From Furfurilactobacillus milii (GTDB taxonomy: Bacteria > Bacillota > Bacilli > Lactobacillales > Lactobacillaceae), in NCBI RefSeq assembly GCF_009864005.1, contig NZ_WEZQ01000002.1, positions 1 to 64,000 of the forward strand: a stretch of 64,000 nucleotides of DNA. The letters run 5' to 3'. Positions within the stretch are counted from its first letter, which is position 1; each line of letters opens with the position of its first letter. Below are positions 35,300-44,005 of the stretch, one piece after another. The notes beneath the pieces were generated by a model. That model did no database searches and was not told the DNA's origin. It saw nothing but the letters and a program-made list of their open reading frames with translations. The translations under genes and the position numbers were made by a program.

Positions 35300-36645
35300 G
35301 GCTTTGTTAGAGGGAAGCTAATGGTAAAAATGGTTCCTTGTGGATGATTGTCAGTGATAGTGACTTTGCCGCGGTGACTGTCAATGATCCACTTAGCGAT
35401 GGAGAGGCCGAGACCATTGCCACCTGTTGCACGACTTCTGGACTTATCGACGCGATAGAAGCGGTCAAAAACGTGCGCTTTATCTTGATCTTTGATGCCG
35501 ATACCCGTGTCTTTTACTTGAAGTTCCCAACGATTGCTAACGAGTCGAGCTGAAAAGCTGATGGTTGCACCTGCCTCGGTGTATTTCAGCGCGTTGTCCA
35601 AGAAAATGACAATCAATTGGTGGATTCGTTGCTTGTCGATCACTAAATCACGGTCAAGCTGAATGTTCTCCTCAAAGTGTTTATCCTGGCTGTCTGCGAT
35701 TTCTGAGTACGGTTGAATGACTGTTTCTAAAAATGGTGCCATCGCGACAGACTCAGTTCGAATCTGTGTCATATCCGAATCTGAACGCGCTAGTAACAGT
35801 AGATCACTGGTTAGCGAATTCAAACGTCTTACTTCAGAAAGGGACATGGTGATTTGTTCAGTTTGATCCATGACCTTATCATTTGGACGGGTTAACATCA
35901 TTTCGAGTTTGTTTTGGATGACAGTCAGTGGTGTTCGTAATTCATGTGCAGCATTGGCGACGAATTCGCGCTGTCGTTGCCAAGATCGCAGAATTGGCCG
36001 CATATTGAGACGAGCCAGCACATAACTCAGCAAGATTGAAATTAACCAGAAGGTTACCATCGTCCACAATAGTGTGCGTTTGAATACACCGACAGAAACG
36101 TGTTCGGAATCGGTGTTAGTCACAATCATTACATAGTAGCCGCCATAACCCAATGCATTGTTGGCAGCTGGAACTTTGATTGTCATCGTGCGAAAGTTGT
36201 TTTGGCCGTTCACGCGAATGTCGCGCAGTTCATTCAAATGATGTGGATTGAGTTTAATTTGTTGAAGCACGTTAACATAATCGTTTTGGGAACCATTTTT
36301 TTTCTTCTTTTTTGGCTGGTTAGCTGAGTTATTTGCATTTGGTGTGCCGGCCATCGGATTGCCATTGATGAGTGTACCGTCTGAGTCAAAGACCAGCAGG
36401 GACGTCCGAAAAGCAATGGCCCGGTATGCGTCCTGGCTAGCCGGACCGCCAGTTACACGTTGTCCAAGCAATATTTGACGTTGCACCTTGATTCCGCGCG
36501 TGACACTTTGGTAAATGGAGGGTTGAAAAACCTGCCATAAGATAGTGCCCAATGTGAGAAAGATGACGGCGAAACTGATGAGTTCGCTGACAAATAGCCA
36601 CCATTGTTGTTTGCCGAAGGCGTGTTGTGCTTGTTTCGTTTTCAC
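35290..36645 (-). CDS. Two-component sensor histidine kinase
   Basis: 451-residue membrane kinase. Transmembrane helices lie at about 17-40 and 188-210, with an extracytoplasmic sensor segment of about 150 residues that contains a lysine-rich KKKKK patch. The phosphoacceptor is H234 in NAAHELRTPL, and the ATPase boxes are DNALKYT, DTGIGI and GGNGLGLSI. HAMP is short or absent. Its start overlaps the regulator stop by four bases, so the two are co-translated. The stimulus is unknown; an envelope signal is plausible from the topology. Confidence 0.9.
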   Translation of the reverse strand: MKTKQAQHAFGKQQWWLFVSELISFAVIFLTLGTILWQVFQPSIYQSVTRGIKVQRQILLGQRVTGGPASQDAYRAIAFRTSLLVFDSDGTLINGNPMAGTPNANNSANQPKKKKKNGSQNDYVNVLQQIKLNPHHLNELRDIRVNGQNNFRTMTIKVPAANNALGYGGYYVMIVTNTDSEHVSVGVFKRTLLWTMVTFWLISILLSYVLARLNMRPILRSWQRQREFVANAAHELRTPLTVIQNKLEMMLTRPNDKVMDQTEQITMSLSEVRRLNSLTSDLLLLARSDSDMTQIRTESVAMAPFLETVIQPYSEIADSQDKHFEENIQLDRDLVIDKQRIHQLIVIFLDNALKYTEAGATISFSARLVSNRWELQVKDTGIGIKDQDKAHVFDRFYRVDKSRSRATGGNGLGLSIAKWIIDSHRGKVTITDNHPQGTIFTISFPLTKPKK

Positions 36646-37328
36646 TGTTCTGCTCCCACAAGGTAACCAGCGTTACGCAATGTTTTGATGTATGCATCCG
36701 CACCGGTTGGCTTGAGTTTCTTTCTGAGGTTTGAAACGTAAACTTCGACTACTGTAATGGATGTTTCAGAATCAAATCCCCAAAGGCGATCAAAAATTTG
36801 GTCCTTGGTCACAATCGTTCCTTGATTTTGAATAAAGTACACCAGCAAGTCGAATTCTTTGCCGTTCAATTGCACAGGTTTGTCATTAACAGTAACAGCA
36901 TGGTTTTGTAAATTAATACTGATGCTGCCCATAGTCAGAATGTTTTCGTTTAGAAAGCTACCACTACGTTTTAGTAGTGCTCGCACTCTTAATAAAAGTT
37001 CTTCACGATGGAAAGGCTTGGTGAGATAATCATCTGCGCCTAAGTTAAAACCACGGATTTTGTCATCCAAGCCATCCTTGGCGGTTAAAAATAGGACGGG
37101 GACGTCTAAGTGTTGTTCCCGAATGGCCTTGAGAACATCCAGACCACTTTCCAGTGGCAGCATCCAATCGAGGATGATGAGATCGTAAATTCCTTGAGTG
37201 GCCATGAATTCACCATCTTCACCATCAAACGCCTGGTCGCAGGTAATCACGTCGGTGAGTAATTCCTTGATGCTGTCTGACACAGTGTGGTCATCTTCAA
37301 CAATTAAGCCTCGCGCAAGTTGTTGCAT
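36642..37328 (-). CDS. OmpR-family response regulator
   Basis: 228 residues: receiver domain (1-120) with D12, D13, phosphoacceptor D54 (ILDWMLP) and K104-type lysine, then the winged-helix output domain (about 130-225, with FDLLVYFIQNQGTIVTKDQIFDRLWG). Start behind GGGGGAG. First gene of the regulator-kinase pair. The small gene at 37409-37702 is upstream on the same strand. Confidence 0.92.
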   Translation of the reverse strand: MQQLARGLIVEDDHTVSDSIKELLTDVITCDQAFDGEDGEFMATQGIYDLIILDWMLPLESGLDVLKAIREQHLDVPVLFLTAKDGLDDKIRGFNLGADDYLTKPFHREELLLRVRALLKRSGSFLNENILTMGSISINLQNHAVTVNDKPVQLNGKEFDLLVYFIQNQGTIVTKDQIFDRLWGFDSETSITVVEVYVSNLRKKLKPTGADAYIKTLRNAGYLVGAEQ

Positions 37329-37408
37329 AATTTGTCTCCCCCTCGAAGATAAGAATTCTCTAGTTGTTAAACTTGTTTTATCAAATGTAAATTTATTTGG
37401 GTATTGGA

Positions 37409-37702
37409 TTACTTTTGATTATTGTAGTCGAAAATGCCCTCCGATGCGACCGCTGGAACCAAGCGACTGGATGGATTAACTAGCCAACCGTTGTCACAGA
37501 GTTGGTGATAAGTTTTGGTAACGGGTACCCAGATCCCTTCACGTAAAATGTCAGCGATGGTGGCCCAAAACAATGGATCACGTTTTTGTTGGCGTGTGAC
37601 GTTCACTTCAAACTTTTGACCGGTTTCTGTTTCGGCCACAAGGGTAGGGCATTGTGCCACAATAACTTTTGCTGAAATTAAATCACGAGAATCCTTTAAC
37701 AT
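37409..37702 (-). CDS. Hypothetical protein upstream of the two-component system
   Basis: 97 residues beginning MLKDSRDLISAKVIV. A compact beta-rich N-terminal half (VIVAQCPTLVAETETGQKFEVNV) is followed by a basic middle; no membrane segment. I do not recognise a family. The start at 37702 is fixed by GGAGTG upstream; the longer reading to 37759 lacks a ribosome site. It lies 80 bp upstream of the response regulator on the same strand and could be co-transcribed. Confidence 0.65.
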   Translation of the reverse strand: MLKDSRDLISAKVIVAQCPTLVAETETGQKFEVNVTRQQKRDPLFWATIADILREGIWVPVTKTYHQLCDNGWLVNPSSRLVPAVASEGIFDYNNQK

Positions 37703-37840
37703 ATCGATCACTCCATTCGAACACAAGATGTTTAGTTCATTTCGATTGCTTTGGAACATGATTAATCATATTGAACGCAACATAAAGAGAGCTTAAAAGC
37801 TAGAAAAGAAAAAGTAAAGGGCCGTGGAAAATGGCAAACA

Positions 37841-37871
37841 AAAAACTGTGAGCACTAAACTCACAGTTTTT
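37841..37871. terminator. Bidirectional terminator between pepC and the upstream gene cluster
   Basis: AAAAACTGTGAG/CTCACAGTTTTT, perfect 12 bp with a 7-nt loop. On the minus strand it ends pepC. Confidence 0.9.
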
Positions 37872-37894
37872 ATCATACATTAAATATGCACTTA

Positions 37895-39229
37895 TTAAGC
37901 TAAGGCACCCATTGGATCCCAAGGCTGTAACATTTTCGGCGCTTGTTCCTGAGCCTTTTGCAGGTTTTCAGGCATGAAGTTTTTGTTAACAACTACTTGG
38001 TAGCAGTATTCATCCATCCAGGCATCGCTCATAACAAAGTAACCTTTGTCACCAACTTTATCGCCCCATGAATTTTCAACCTTCCACTTAGTTGGCTTGC
38101 CATCGACAAGGTCAACACCAGTCAATACCATGGCGTGAGTCATCAGACTTTCACCGTAGTCCAATCGTTCAGCTTTGCTCATGGAGAAGTCAACGTCGAA
38201 TAATTCATCCTTAGCGTAAACTTTAGTATCCATGATGCCGTTCTTACGGTCAGAACTTTGACCAACATCACAACCGAACCAAACACTTTGACCGGCTTGT
38301 AATTGTGCAATGGCCATTTGTTTGAAGTCTTCCATTGAGACGTTCAAATGTTTAACTTCACGGCCGCCGACAACGTTACCTAACATTTCAACGGTGTAGG
38401 TCTTGTTATATTCCTTGTCATCAGTTGGCGCATTGATGATAGAAACGTATTGAGACAGATCCCACTTAACATACTTGTCGTAGAATGTTTTAGGTGTTAA
38501 ATCGCGATCAATATGGTATTCCTTGTTACTGTCACGGTATTCGAAATCAAACTTAGTGACAGGTTCACCGAAGCTGTAAGATAAGATGCGATAAACTTCT
38601 TGTAACTTACGATCTTTCATTTCGTCAATTTCTGCGCGGCTAGCCTTGTTAGCAACCAGTTCACGGAATTCAACGGCATCTTTACGTAACTTCAGGTTTA
38701 ATAAACTGTTGATTTGACCAGAAGCAGATGAGTTAAAGGTTTCTGGCATTGCAGATTGTGGCACAACCCCATATTTTTCAATGATGGCACAAATCATGTC
38801 CCATTGACCACCGTCTTGTTGAGGCGTTTCCATCAAGAAGGCAACTTTACGGTCATCTAATGGCTTGTCGGCCGTATTGATGACATTTTCGTAAAAGTAG
38901 TTAGCCTTTTCGAACTTGTCCCAGAAGTAGGTGTAGTTTTGGGATAATTCAAAGTCACCAGGCAGGTTGAAGGTATCCTTCATAGCGTGGCGCATGGTGT
39001 TCAATGCGGCAAACATCCAGCAACGCCCACTTTGCTTCTGGTTAGCGACATGACCAGTGTCCAAATCAATGGAAAAGATTGGTGTCATGTTGACATTAGC
39101 AATGTCGTCTTGGGCAGTTGCTAGGATACCGTTCTTCTTAACGGCTCGTTCCAAAACAGAGGCGTCCTTGCGTTCTGACAATTCGCTTTCGTAACGGCGA
39201 ATTTGATCAGGTGTAATTTCAGTACTCAA
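37895..39229 (-). CDS. pepC: Cysteine aminopeptidase C (bleomycin hydrolase family)
   Basis: 444-residue C1B-family cytosolic aminopeptidase that frees N-terminal residues from casein-derived peptides. The catalytic cysteine is C70 in QSGRCWMF, with His in LMTHAMVLTG and Asn in VENSWGD. The C-terminal tail ends in ALA, as in enzymes that trim peptides by self-insertion. The start is TTG 39229, eight bases after AGGAG; the GTG three codons earlier (39238) abuts the site. Monocistronic, with terminator at 37841. Confidence 0.93.
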   Translation of the reverse strand: MSTEITPDQIRRYESELSERKDASVLERAVKKNGILATAQDDIANVNMTPIFSIDLDTGHVANQKQSGRCWMFAALNTMRHAMKDTFNLPGDFELSQNYTYFWDKFEKANYFYENVINTADKPLDDRKVAFLMETPQQDGGQWDMICAIIEKYGVVPQSAMPETFNSSASGQINSLLNLKLRKDAVEFRELVANKASRAEIDEMKDRKLQEVYRILSYSFGEPVTKFDFEYRDSNKEYHIDRDLTPKTFYDKYVKWDLSQYVSIINAPTDDKEYNKTYTVEMLGNVVGGREVKHLNVSMEDFKQMAIAQLQAGQSVWFGCDVGQSSDRKNGIMDTKVYAKDELFDVDFSMSKAERLDYGESLMTHAMVLTGVDLVDGKPTKWKVENSWGDKVGDKGYFVMSDAWMDEYCYQVVVNKNFMPENLQKAQEQAPKMLQPWDPMGALA

Positions 39230-39418
39230 ATGGCTCACTCCTTTTTATATGCATGAAAACAGTATACTGCATTAGAAGAACATTAAAAAGAGGTGAGTGG
39301 ACGCAAACTAGATTTGTGCTTCCACAGTGGGTAAAGTTGTTAAACGAGAGCTGGGTCATGAAGTTTTTCGTTGTTAAGGCTAGTGCTGGATAACAGATAA
39401 CATAGGTAGTTACGAAAA

Positions 39419-39452
39419 AAGACAATCAGCAAAATCGCTGATTGTCTTTTTT
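39419..39452. terminator. Bidirectional terminator
   Basis: AAGACAATCAGC/GCTGATTGTCTT with a 6-nt loop and T run; on the minus strand it ends the GNAT gene. The 39230-39418 stretch holds the pepC promoter region (TATACT near 39263 on the minus strand) and a GTGGA/TCCAC hairpin. Confidence 0.85.
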
Positions 39453-39465
39453 CGTGCATATTCAA

Positions 39466-40020
39466 TTAACGGTCCAAGACCATGTCATAAGCGACATTTC
39501 GTTCGTCTGGCTGGCCGCCCGTGACGGGCACCAAACCGATGTATGAAAAACCATTCGTTTCGATTACATGTTGCATGCCAAAGTTTTGCGGATGAGTGTC
39601 AAGCCGCACGCTCTCAACGTCTGGGTCGAGACGGATCTGTTCCAACATGAGATCAAAGAAATCATGTGTTAGGTGATGACCACGAGATGCTTTAGCCATG
39701 GCAACGCGGTGAATAGATACGTAATTTGTTTCTGTGCCAGTTACACGCCATGTGCCATCCGTGATTGCTTCATATGGGTGATCGATACCTTTCACGAGAG
39801 AAGCAATCGCTAAAATTGTGCCTTCGTCGTCTTTTAAAGCAACGGTTTCGCCGCGATCAATATCACCAGCGATGACGCTGTCTTCTGGATAACCATCTTG
39901 CCATTGGTTGATTCCTTGTTCTGCCAAGAAGTCACGGGCATCAGTAATGATGTCCTTAATTGCTGGTAGGTCGTTCATTTCTGCGAAGTGTAGAGTTACG
40001 TTAAGCGTTGATGTTGTCAT
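39466..40020 (-). CDS. GNAT-family N-acetyltransferase
   Basis: 184-residue acetyltransferase. The N-terminal part (ARDFLAEQGINQWQDGYP) resembles a common lactobacillar GNAT group. Acetyl-CoA-binding strand and loop are seen as VSIHRVAMAKASRGHHLTHDFFDLML, and RLDTHPQNFGMQHVIETNGF is the motif B region. The substrate is unknown. Start 40020 behind AAAAAGGAG. The upstream 200 nt can fold into several hairpins (see 40041-40256). Confidence 0.85.
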   Translation of the reverse strand: MTTSTLNVTLHFAEMNDLPAIKDIITDARDFLAEQGINQWQDGYPEDSVIAGDIDRGETVALKDDEGTILAIASLVKGIDHPYEAITDGTWRVTGTETNYVSIHRVAMAKASRGHHLTHDFFDLMLEQIRLDPDVESVRLDTHPQNFGMQHVIETNGFSYIGLVPVTGGQPDERNVAYDMVLDR

Positions 40021-40040
40021 GAGACTCGCTCCTTTTTATT

Positions 40041-40256
40041 GGTGACATAACGAGGACAGTTCATTAAACGATATCGAATTTACGTTCAATGGCTTATCTG
40101 TGTTATGACACGCGCAATGTGCTGCTAATAGCAGCCAGGTTGATTCACGAGGAATCATGACAGTGACCATATTATGGGTGGGTAACTCCTCATCAGTTAC
40201 ACTTTTCATTGGCTGGTCACTGCCTGATGAAAAGGTCATTTTGTCGACCACGAAGA
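40041..40256 (-). promoter_or_regulatory. Multi-hairpin region upstream of the GNAT gene
   Basis: Several stems coexist: GTGACATAAC (40042-40051) against GTTATGACAC (40102-40111) with one mismatch, enclosing CATT..AACG/CGTT..AATG. Others are GCTGC/GCAGC (40121-40135), TGATTC/GAATCA (40141-40157), CAGTGACC/GGTCACTG (40161-40222) with GTAACT/AGTTAC inside, and TTTTCAT/ATGAAAA crossing the last as an alternative. On the minus strand it would be the GNAT 5' leader. A 71-codon frame through it lacks a ribosome site. No class is recognised. Confidence 0.45.
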
Positions 40257-40824
40257 AGCATTTTACACGGTTTACTTACAAAAGGCTAGTGTTTTGAACA
40301 TTAATTTTTAACTCATAATTTCAATTATAAAAAGGGCTCCAAAGGCTTACTAAATCAGGGAATGTGAAACTTTCACAACAGTGCACAGAGAACTCTAATC
40401 AGATGCTGCTGCAATGTCTGAAAGCAAAGTTGCTAGTCGAAAGATGAAACTGTAAAAAGCATAATCCGTTACGACCTTGTCAACAATCTTGTTGAGTTTG
40501 AAATATTTGATAAGAAATGCCACGCACGAGAAGTAATATTTTAGGTACTGAAACAAACAGTACAATAACTCATTATTGTTTAATACATCGTAAATGCTTG
40601 CCTCATACATGTTTATCGCTGGTTACTGTGACGCACGGTCTATATTGCGTAACTTTTCAGATCTTTTCTTGAAGAAAGAAGTTTATGCCGACTGATGACA
40701 TTCATTTAGTGTTGAGCAAATTGGACGAAAATAATGAGTTGAAGTGTTGTTTGAATCGTTTGGTTTTTAAAACACTAATTTATAGACGCAAACCACTCTG
40801 GACACATTATTAGGAAGTTTAAAT
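40257..40824. other. Gene-poor gap between GNAT and MarR genes
   Basis: AT-rich. A 71-codon minus-strand frame (40395-40610) lacks a ribosome site and looks accidental. No promoter, repeat or RNA feature was convincingly identified, apart from the MarR ribosome site TAGGAAG just before 40825. Confidence 0.5.
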
Positions 40825-41283
40825 ATGGCAAAACAGCAGACCGCTGCACAAATTGTAATTGAAATGATGGATGAAAGTTATCTACGTGATTTTCTCAAAG
40901 TTGAGCAACATTTAAAATGCATTGGAAAAAGTCTTGGTGTTGGATGGCGTGGACTATCCTTGCTTAGTCAGATTGCAAAAAATGATCGGATTACTTTAGA
41001 CGTGTTGGCAAAACAAAATCATATTACCAAGGGCGCAATTTCAACACAAATAAAGACGTTGTTACAATTTGGTTTAATTGAAGTTGAAGTCAGTCCGGAT
41101 GATCGGCGCCAGCATTTTATTCACCTTACACTCAAGGGGAAACGGGTGATCAAAGAATTAGATGTTCACGAAAAGAAAACGGTCGCAGCGATTCTTGAAA
41201 AAATGAGTCTCAAAGAAATCACACAGTTGAGTAAATACTTTGAACACTTTGTGGCTGTGTTAGATCAAAACGTAGAGAACTAA
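40825..41283 (+). CDS. MarR-family transcriptional regulator
   Basis: 152-residue winged-helix regulator. The DNA-binding part is LDVLAKQNHITKGAISTQIKTLLQFGLIEVEVSPDDRR-like (about residues 62-100), with DDRR in the wing and helical dimer ends. MarR proteins usually repress neighbouring transport or stress genes, but no obvious target adjoins it: the next gene is convergent. Start ATG 40825 after TAGGAAG. Confidence 0.87.
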   Translation: MAKQQTAAQIVIEMMDESYLRDFLKVEQHLKCIGKSLGVGWRGLSLLSQIAKNDRITLDVLAKQNHITKGAISTQIKTLLQFGLIEVEVSPDDRRQHFIHLTLKGKRVIKELDVHEKKTVAAILEKMSLKEITQLSKYFEHFVAVLDQNVEN

Positions 41284-41422
41284 AAATATTGCGTGACCGA
41301 TCACAATATCAGATCAGTTAATCATTTCGTATTGTGGTGTGTCATTGTTATTAAGGGGACACAGACAGTACTTATTTATTGATTCACTGATTTAACGTTA
41401 AGTAAAATCACCTTCGCACAGT

Positions 41423-41460
41423 AAAACGGACATTCAGATTTTCCCCTGAATGTCCGTTTT
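41423..41460. terminator. Bidirectional terminator between marR and the esterase
   Basis: AAAACGGACATTCAG/CTGAATGTCCGTTTT, 15 perfect bp with an 8-nt loop. Confidence 0.92.
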
Positions 41461-41532
41461 ACTGTTTATTTGCGGTGCGAATTTTGTAAATGGCTTGTCA
41501 AAAATAGCCTATTAACTTAACGTGAAGACAAC

Positions 41533-42330
41533 TTACTTGTCGAGTAAATCGTTTATCCATTCGATGGCTAAAGGTAACCAGTGGGCTACGTGTGGCAAAT
41601 CTGTCCCTGGTTTCCAGGCGGTAACATTGTTGGCAAGCGCCAAGCCGTGTGGTCCGTGGTTAAAAACATGGAGTTCAAGTGGTAAGTTGTGATTATAACT
41701 TTCCTGAACGTACGATAATGTATTTGTTACAGGAACTGCTTGATCTTCGTTAGTAACCCAAGCGAAAACTGGCTTATTTTTCACGGTGACGTGTTGTTCA
41801 GCTGCATATTTAGTTGGATCATCAGTCCATTGTGCAATGGTTTTTTCATCCTTGGGAAAACCTAATAATGGGCTGATAACGGGATAACCAAGGATGGCGC
41901 CGGCTGGTTCCAACACGCTGGCGGTGGCACCGGTGGCCTCGCTTAACCATGATGAGGACCAGTAATCATTGTAGAGTGCCACAATGTGACCACCAACTGA
42001 CATCCCAAATGGAATGACAGCGTTGGCATCGATTGGCCAATCAGGATTTTGCTTGAGTTGACTAATCGTTTGACCGAGTTCAACTATCGGTGCTGGCAGT
42101 AGGGGTGTGACTTCGCCGACGAAGGAATACCGCAAGTAGACGGCATTGAAACCCTTGGCAAAGAAGGTTAAAGCGACACTTTCAGCTTGTGCTTCAGGAA
42201 TATGGGTGTATGAACCACCAGGCACAATTACGATAGTTGGAAAAGTGGTTTGACCTTGTTGACCGGGTCGATCTTGCATAAAACCCTTATAATAGCTGTG
42301 TTGGTTTAACATTTTTTTGACAATTTGCAT
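41533..42330 (-). CDS. Alpha/beta hydrolase (acetyl-esterase type)
   Basis: 265-residue cytosolic esterase. The oxyanion segment VIVPGGSYTH, nucleophile serine in GMSVGGHIVAL, aspartate in TNEDQAVPV and histidine in HGPHGLAL form the triad. It resembles the BD-FAE/acetylxylan esterase-like group common in lactobacilli. The start at 42330 follows AGGTG; an in-frame start 16 codons upstream is less likely. Divergent from the GNAT gene at 42423. Confidence 0.85.
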   Translation of the reverse strand: MQIVKKMLNQHSYYKGFMQDRPGQQGQTTFPTIVIVPGGSYTHIPEAQAESVALTFFAKGFNAVYLRYSFVGEVTPLLPAPIVELGQTISQLKQNPDWPIDANAVIPFGMSVGGHIVALYNDYWSSSWLSEATGATASVLEPAGAILGYPVISPLLGFPKDEKTIAQWTDDPTKYAAEQHVTVKNKPVFAWVTNEDQAVPVTNTLSYVQESYNHNLPLELHVFNHGPHGLALANNVTAWKPGTDLPHVAHWLPLAIEWINDLLDK

Positions 42331-42422
42331 GACATTCACCTCGTGTTTATGATAGAGCCCAATGATGACGGAGTGCAACTAATTCATGATGTAACGGCAA
42401 AATTGATTGGAAGGTAATGAGG

Positions 42423-42968
42423 ATGGCAATACCATTAAAAACGGCACGTTTAGAGCTACGAAGTATTCGAGAATCTGATTTATCGGCTTTTACTCAAATT
42501 GTTGGAAATCCGCGTGTTGCGATGCCAGCAGGTTTTCAGCCGGTTCATAATGAATTTGAAGCACGTTTTTTGATGCGTCAAACATTGGGGCAACGCTGGA
42601 TTTGGGGCGTTACCCGTCAGGAAGAGGGCCAAATTATTGGTACCGTTGGACTCTACGGCAGAACAGGACATGATGGCGCATTGGTGCACGGTGAACGGGA
42701 CATTGGCTACATGCTTAACGAAAATTTTTGGGGTCACGGCTATATGCCTGAGGCGGTGATGGCGGTCCTAACTTATGGCTTTGACCAAGGGTTACAAGCA
42801 GTGTGGGGATCTTATTTTTCAGACAATGAACGCTCGGCGCGTATTTTTGAGCGGTTTGGTTTTCAATTTGATCATGAGATTCAGCATTCGGCAACTGATT
42901 TTTTTGCACCAGGGAAAACAGAGCGTTTTTTTCGGTTAACACCAAATGATTTTGCATTGAATCAGTAA
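42423..42968 (+). CDS. GNAT-family acetyltransferase (RimJ/RimL type)
   Basis: 181-residue acetyltransferase starting with LKTARLELRSIRESD, the usual entry of the RimJ/RimL group. The acetyl-CoA site and following strands are seen as ERDIGYMLNENFWGHGYMPEAVMAVLTYGF, with DNERSARIFERFGF at motif B. Targets include protein N-termini and small amines. Start ATG 42423 with GGAAGG nine bases upstream; ATG 42417 is in frame but too close to that site. Confidence 0.87.
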   Translation: MAIPLKTARLELRSIRESDLSAFTQIVGNPRVAMPAGFQPVHNEFEARFLMRQTLGQRWIWGVTRQEEGQIIGTVGLYGRTGHDGALVHGERDIGYMLNENFWGHGYMPEAVMAVLTYGFDQGLQAVWGSYFSDNERSARIFERFGFQFDHEIQHSATDFFAPGKTERFFRLTPNDFALNQ

Positions 42969-43075
42969 AATGTGGTCGATGTTAATGGTTGAGTTACGTT
43001 TATCATTACTGTTTGGTATGCTATGATGGCAGTGGTAAGTTATCTCTATCGTGATAATTAGGTTAGGAAGAAATT

Positions 43076-43600
43076 ATGCAATTAACGAGGGGCTTTGAGC
43101 AAGCCGCATGTATTTTAGCGTTACTCGCAACCCAAGATACGAACGTACCCATCACATCTGAAGTCATTCACACTAGATTGGGTGGCTCACAAACTTATAT
43201 GCGAAAAATCATTCGCAAATTGGTCGTTGCTGGTCTAGTTAGATCCGTGTCTGGTAATCAGGGTGGATTTACGTTGGGGCGTAATTCACGTCAAATTACT
43301 GTTTGGGATGCGGTGGTAGCGACAGAGGGCGATATTCAAACATATCCCAATAATGGCTTGATTGATCGGGTGTTCGATGATGTTGAACCACTGGCTAACC
43401 GTGGCACACAGGTGTTGACAGATATTTTTGTTGCCGCAGACGAGCAGTATAAACATGTGTTACAAGAAACGTCGGTTCATCGGATTTTGGTCCATATTTT
43501 TCAGTCACAAATTATCCCGACTGTTGATTGGAATGAAAGTACGGTGAACTATCCGAATTTCACTGCCAAGCTAAAGGCACTTATCCATGGAGAAAATTAG
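43076..43600 (+). CDS. Rrf2-family transcriptional regulator
   Basis: 174-residue winged-helix regulator. The N-terminal block LTRGFEQAACILALLA, LGGSQTYMRKIIRKLVVAGLVRS and GNQGGFTLGR are Rrf2 hallmarks. It lacks the three-cysteine cluster of NsrR/IscR, so it is a cluster-free YwnA-like type. Its target is unknown. Start ATG 43076 behind TAGGAAG. A terminator follows. Confidence 0.87.
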   Translation: MQLTRGFEQAACILALLATQDTNVPITSEVIHTRLGGSQTYMRKIIRKLVVAGLVRSVSGNQGGFTLGRNSRQITVWDAVVATEGDIQTYPNNGLIDRVFDDVEPLANRGTQVLTDIFVAADEQYKHVLQETSVHRILVHIFQSQIIPTVDWNESTVNYPNFTAKLKALIHGEN

Positions 43601-43655
43601 CGTTTTCTCGGGTAAATAGCTGATTGATTTCATGAATACGCTTTCACTTTTGCTA

Positions 43656-43685
43656 AAAGCCTTGCAATTTGCGGGGCTTCTTTTT
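43656..43685 (+). terminator. Terminator after the Rrf2 gene
   Basis: AAGCC/GGCTT with TTGC/GCGG-type inner pairing, followed by TTCTTTTT. Confidence 0.7.
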
Positions 43686-43699
43686 ATACTCTGGTTATA

Positions 43700-43952
43700 T
43701 CGAATGAAGAGGTTGCGACAATCATGAGTCGCCAAGTTGAGAACGTACAGGTTCTGTAACGCTTGGTTAAAGGGTGCGTCGCCGAAATGAGCTACTGCTG
43801 TATCAGTATCTTGTTGGGACGTTGGTGAATAATCAACGAACTGTCGTGGTAAATAAAAACGCCACGGAGCGCTATCTAACGATTGACCAGGATGAATTTG
43901 ACGGTCGGTTTGTTTAGCGTGTCTTTGTGCATGATAAACAAACCGGCCTTTT
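43700..43952 (+). promoter_or_regulatory. Lysine riboswitch (L box) with terminator
   Basis: The hallmark parts are in order: AGAGGTTGCGA at the 5' side, GGGTGCGTCGCCGAA, GTTGGTGAATAATCAACGAACTGTCG and the closing GGAGCGCTATC near 43865. A terminator GGTCGGTTTGTTTA/TAAACAAACCGGCC (43903-43948) with T run follows. Lysine should favour termination, so the permease is made when lysine is scarce. This assigns lysine as the likely substrate. Confidence 0.92.
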
Positions 43953-44005
43953 ATTTATTCAGATTACATCAAGTGCTTCTCTTTAGAAAATGGGAGGAAC
44001 TCGAT

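Noticed and set aside
40036-40251. 71-codon minus-strand frame just before the GNAT gene
   Set aside because: No ribosome site at its start codon; the region is better explained by RNA hairpins.
40395-40610. 71-codon minus-strand frame
   Set aside because: No ribosome site, AT-rich and composition like random sequence; no recognisable family.
43630-43643. cre-like site TGAAAGCGTATTCA on the minus strand
   Set aside because: It deviates from the consensus at one position and lies between a stop codon and a terminator, not at a promoter.
43883-44005. N-terminal extension of the lysine permease
   Set aside because: It would translate the riboswitch terminator; ATG 44006 has a strong ribosome site and gives the usual family start.
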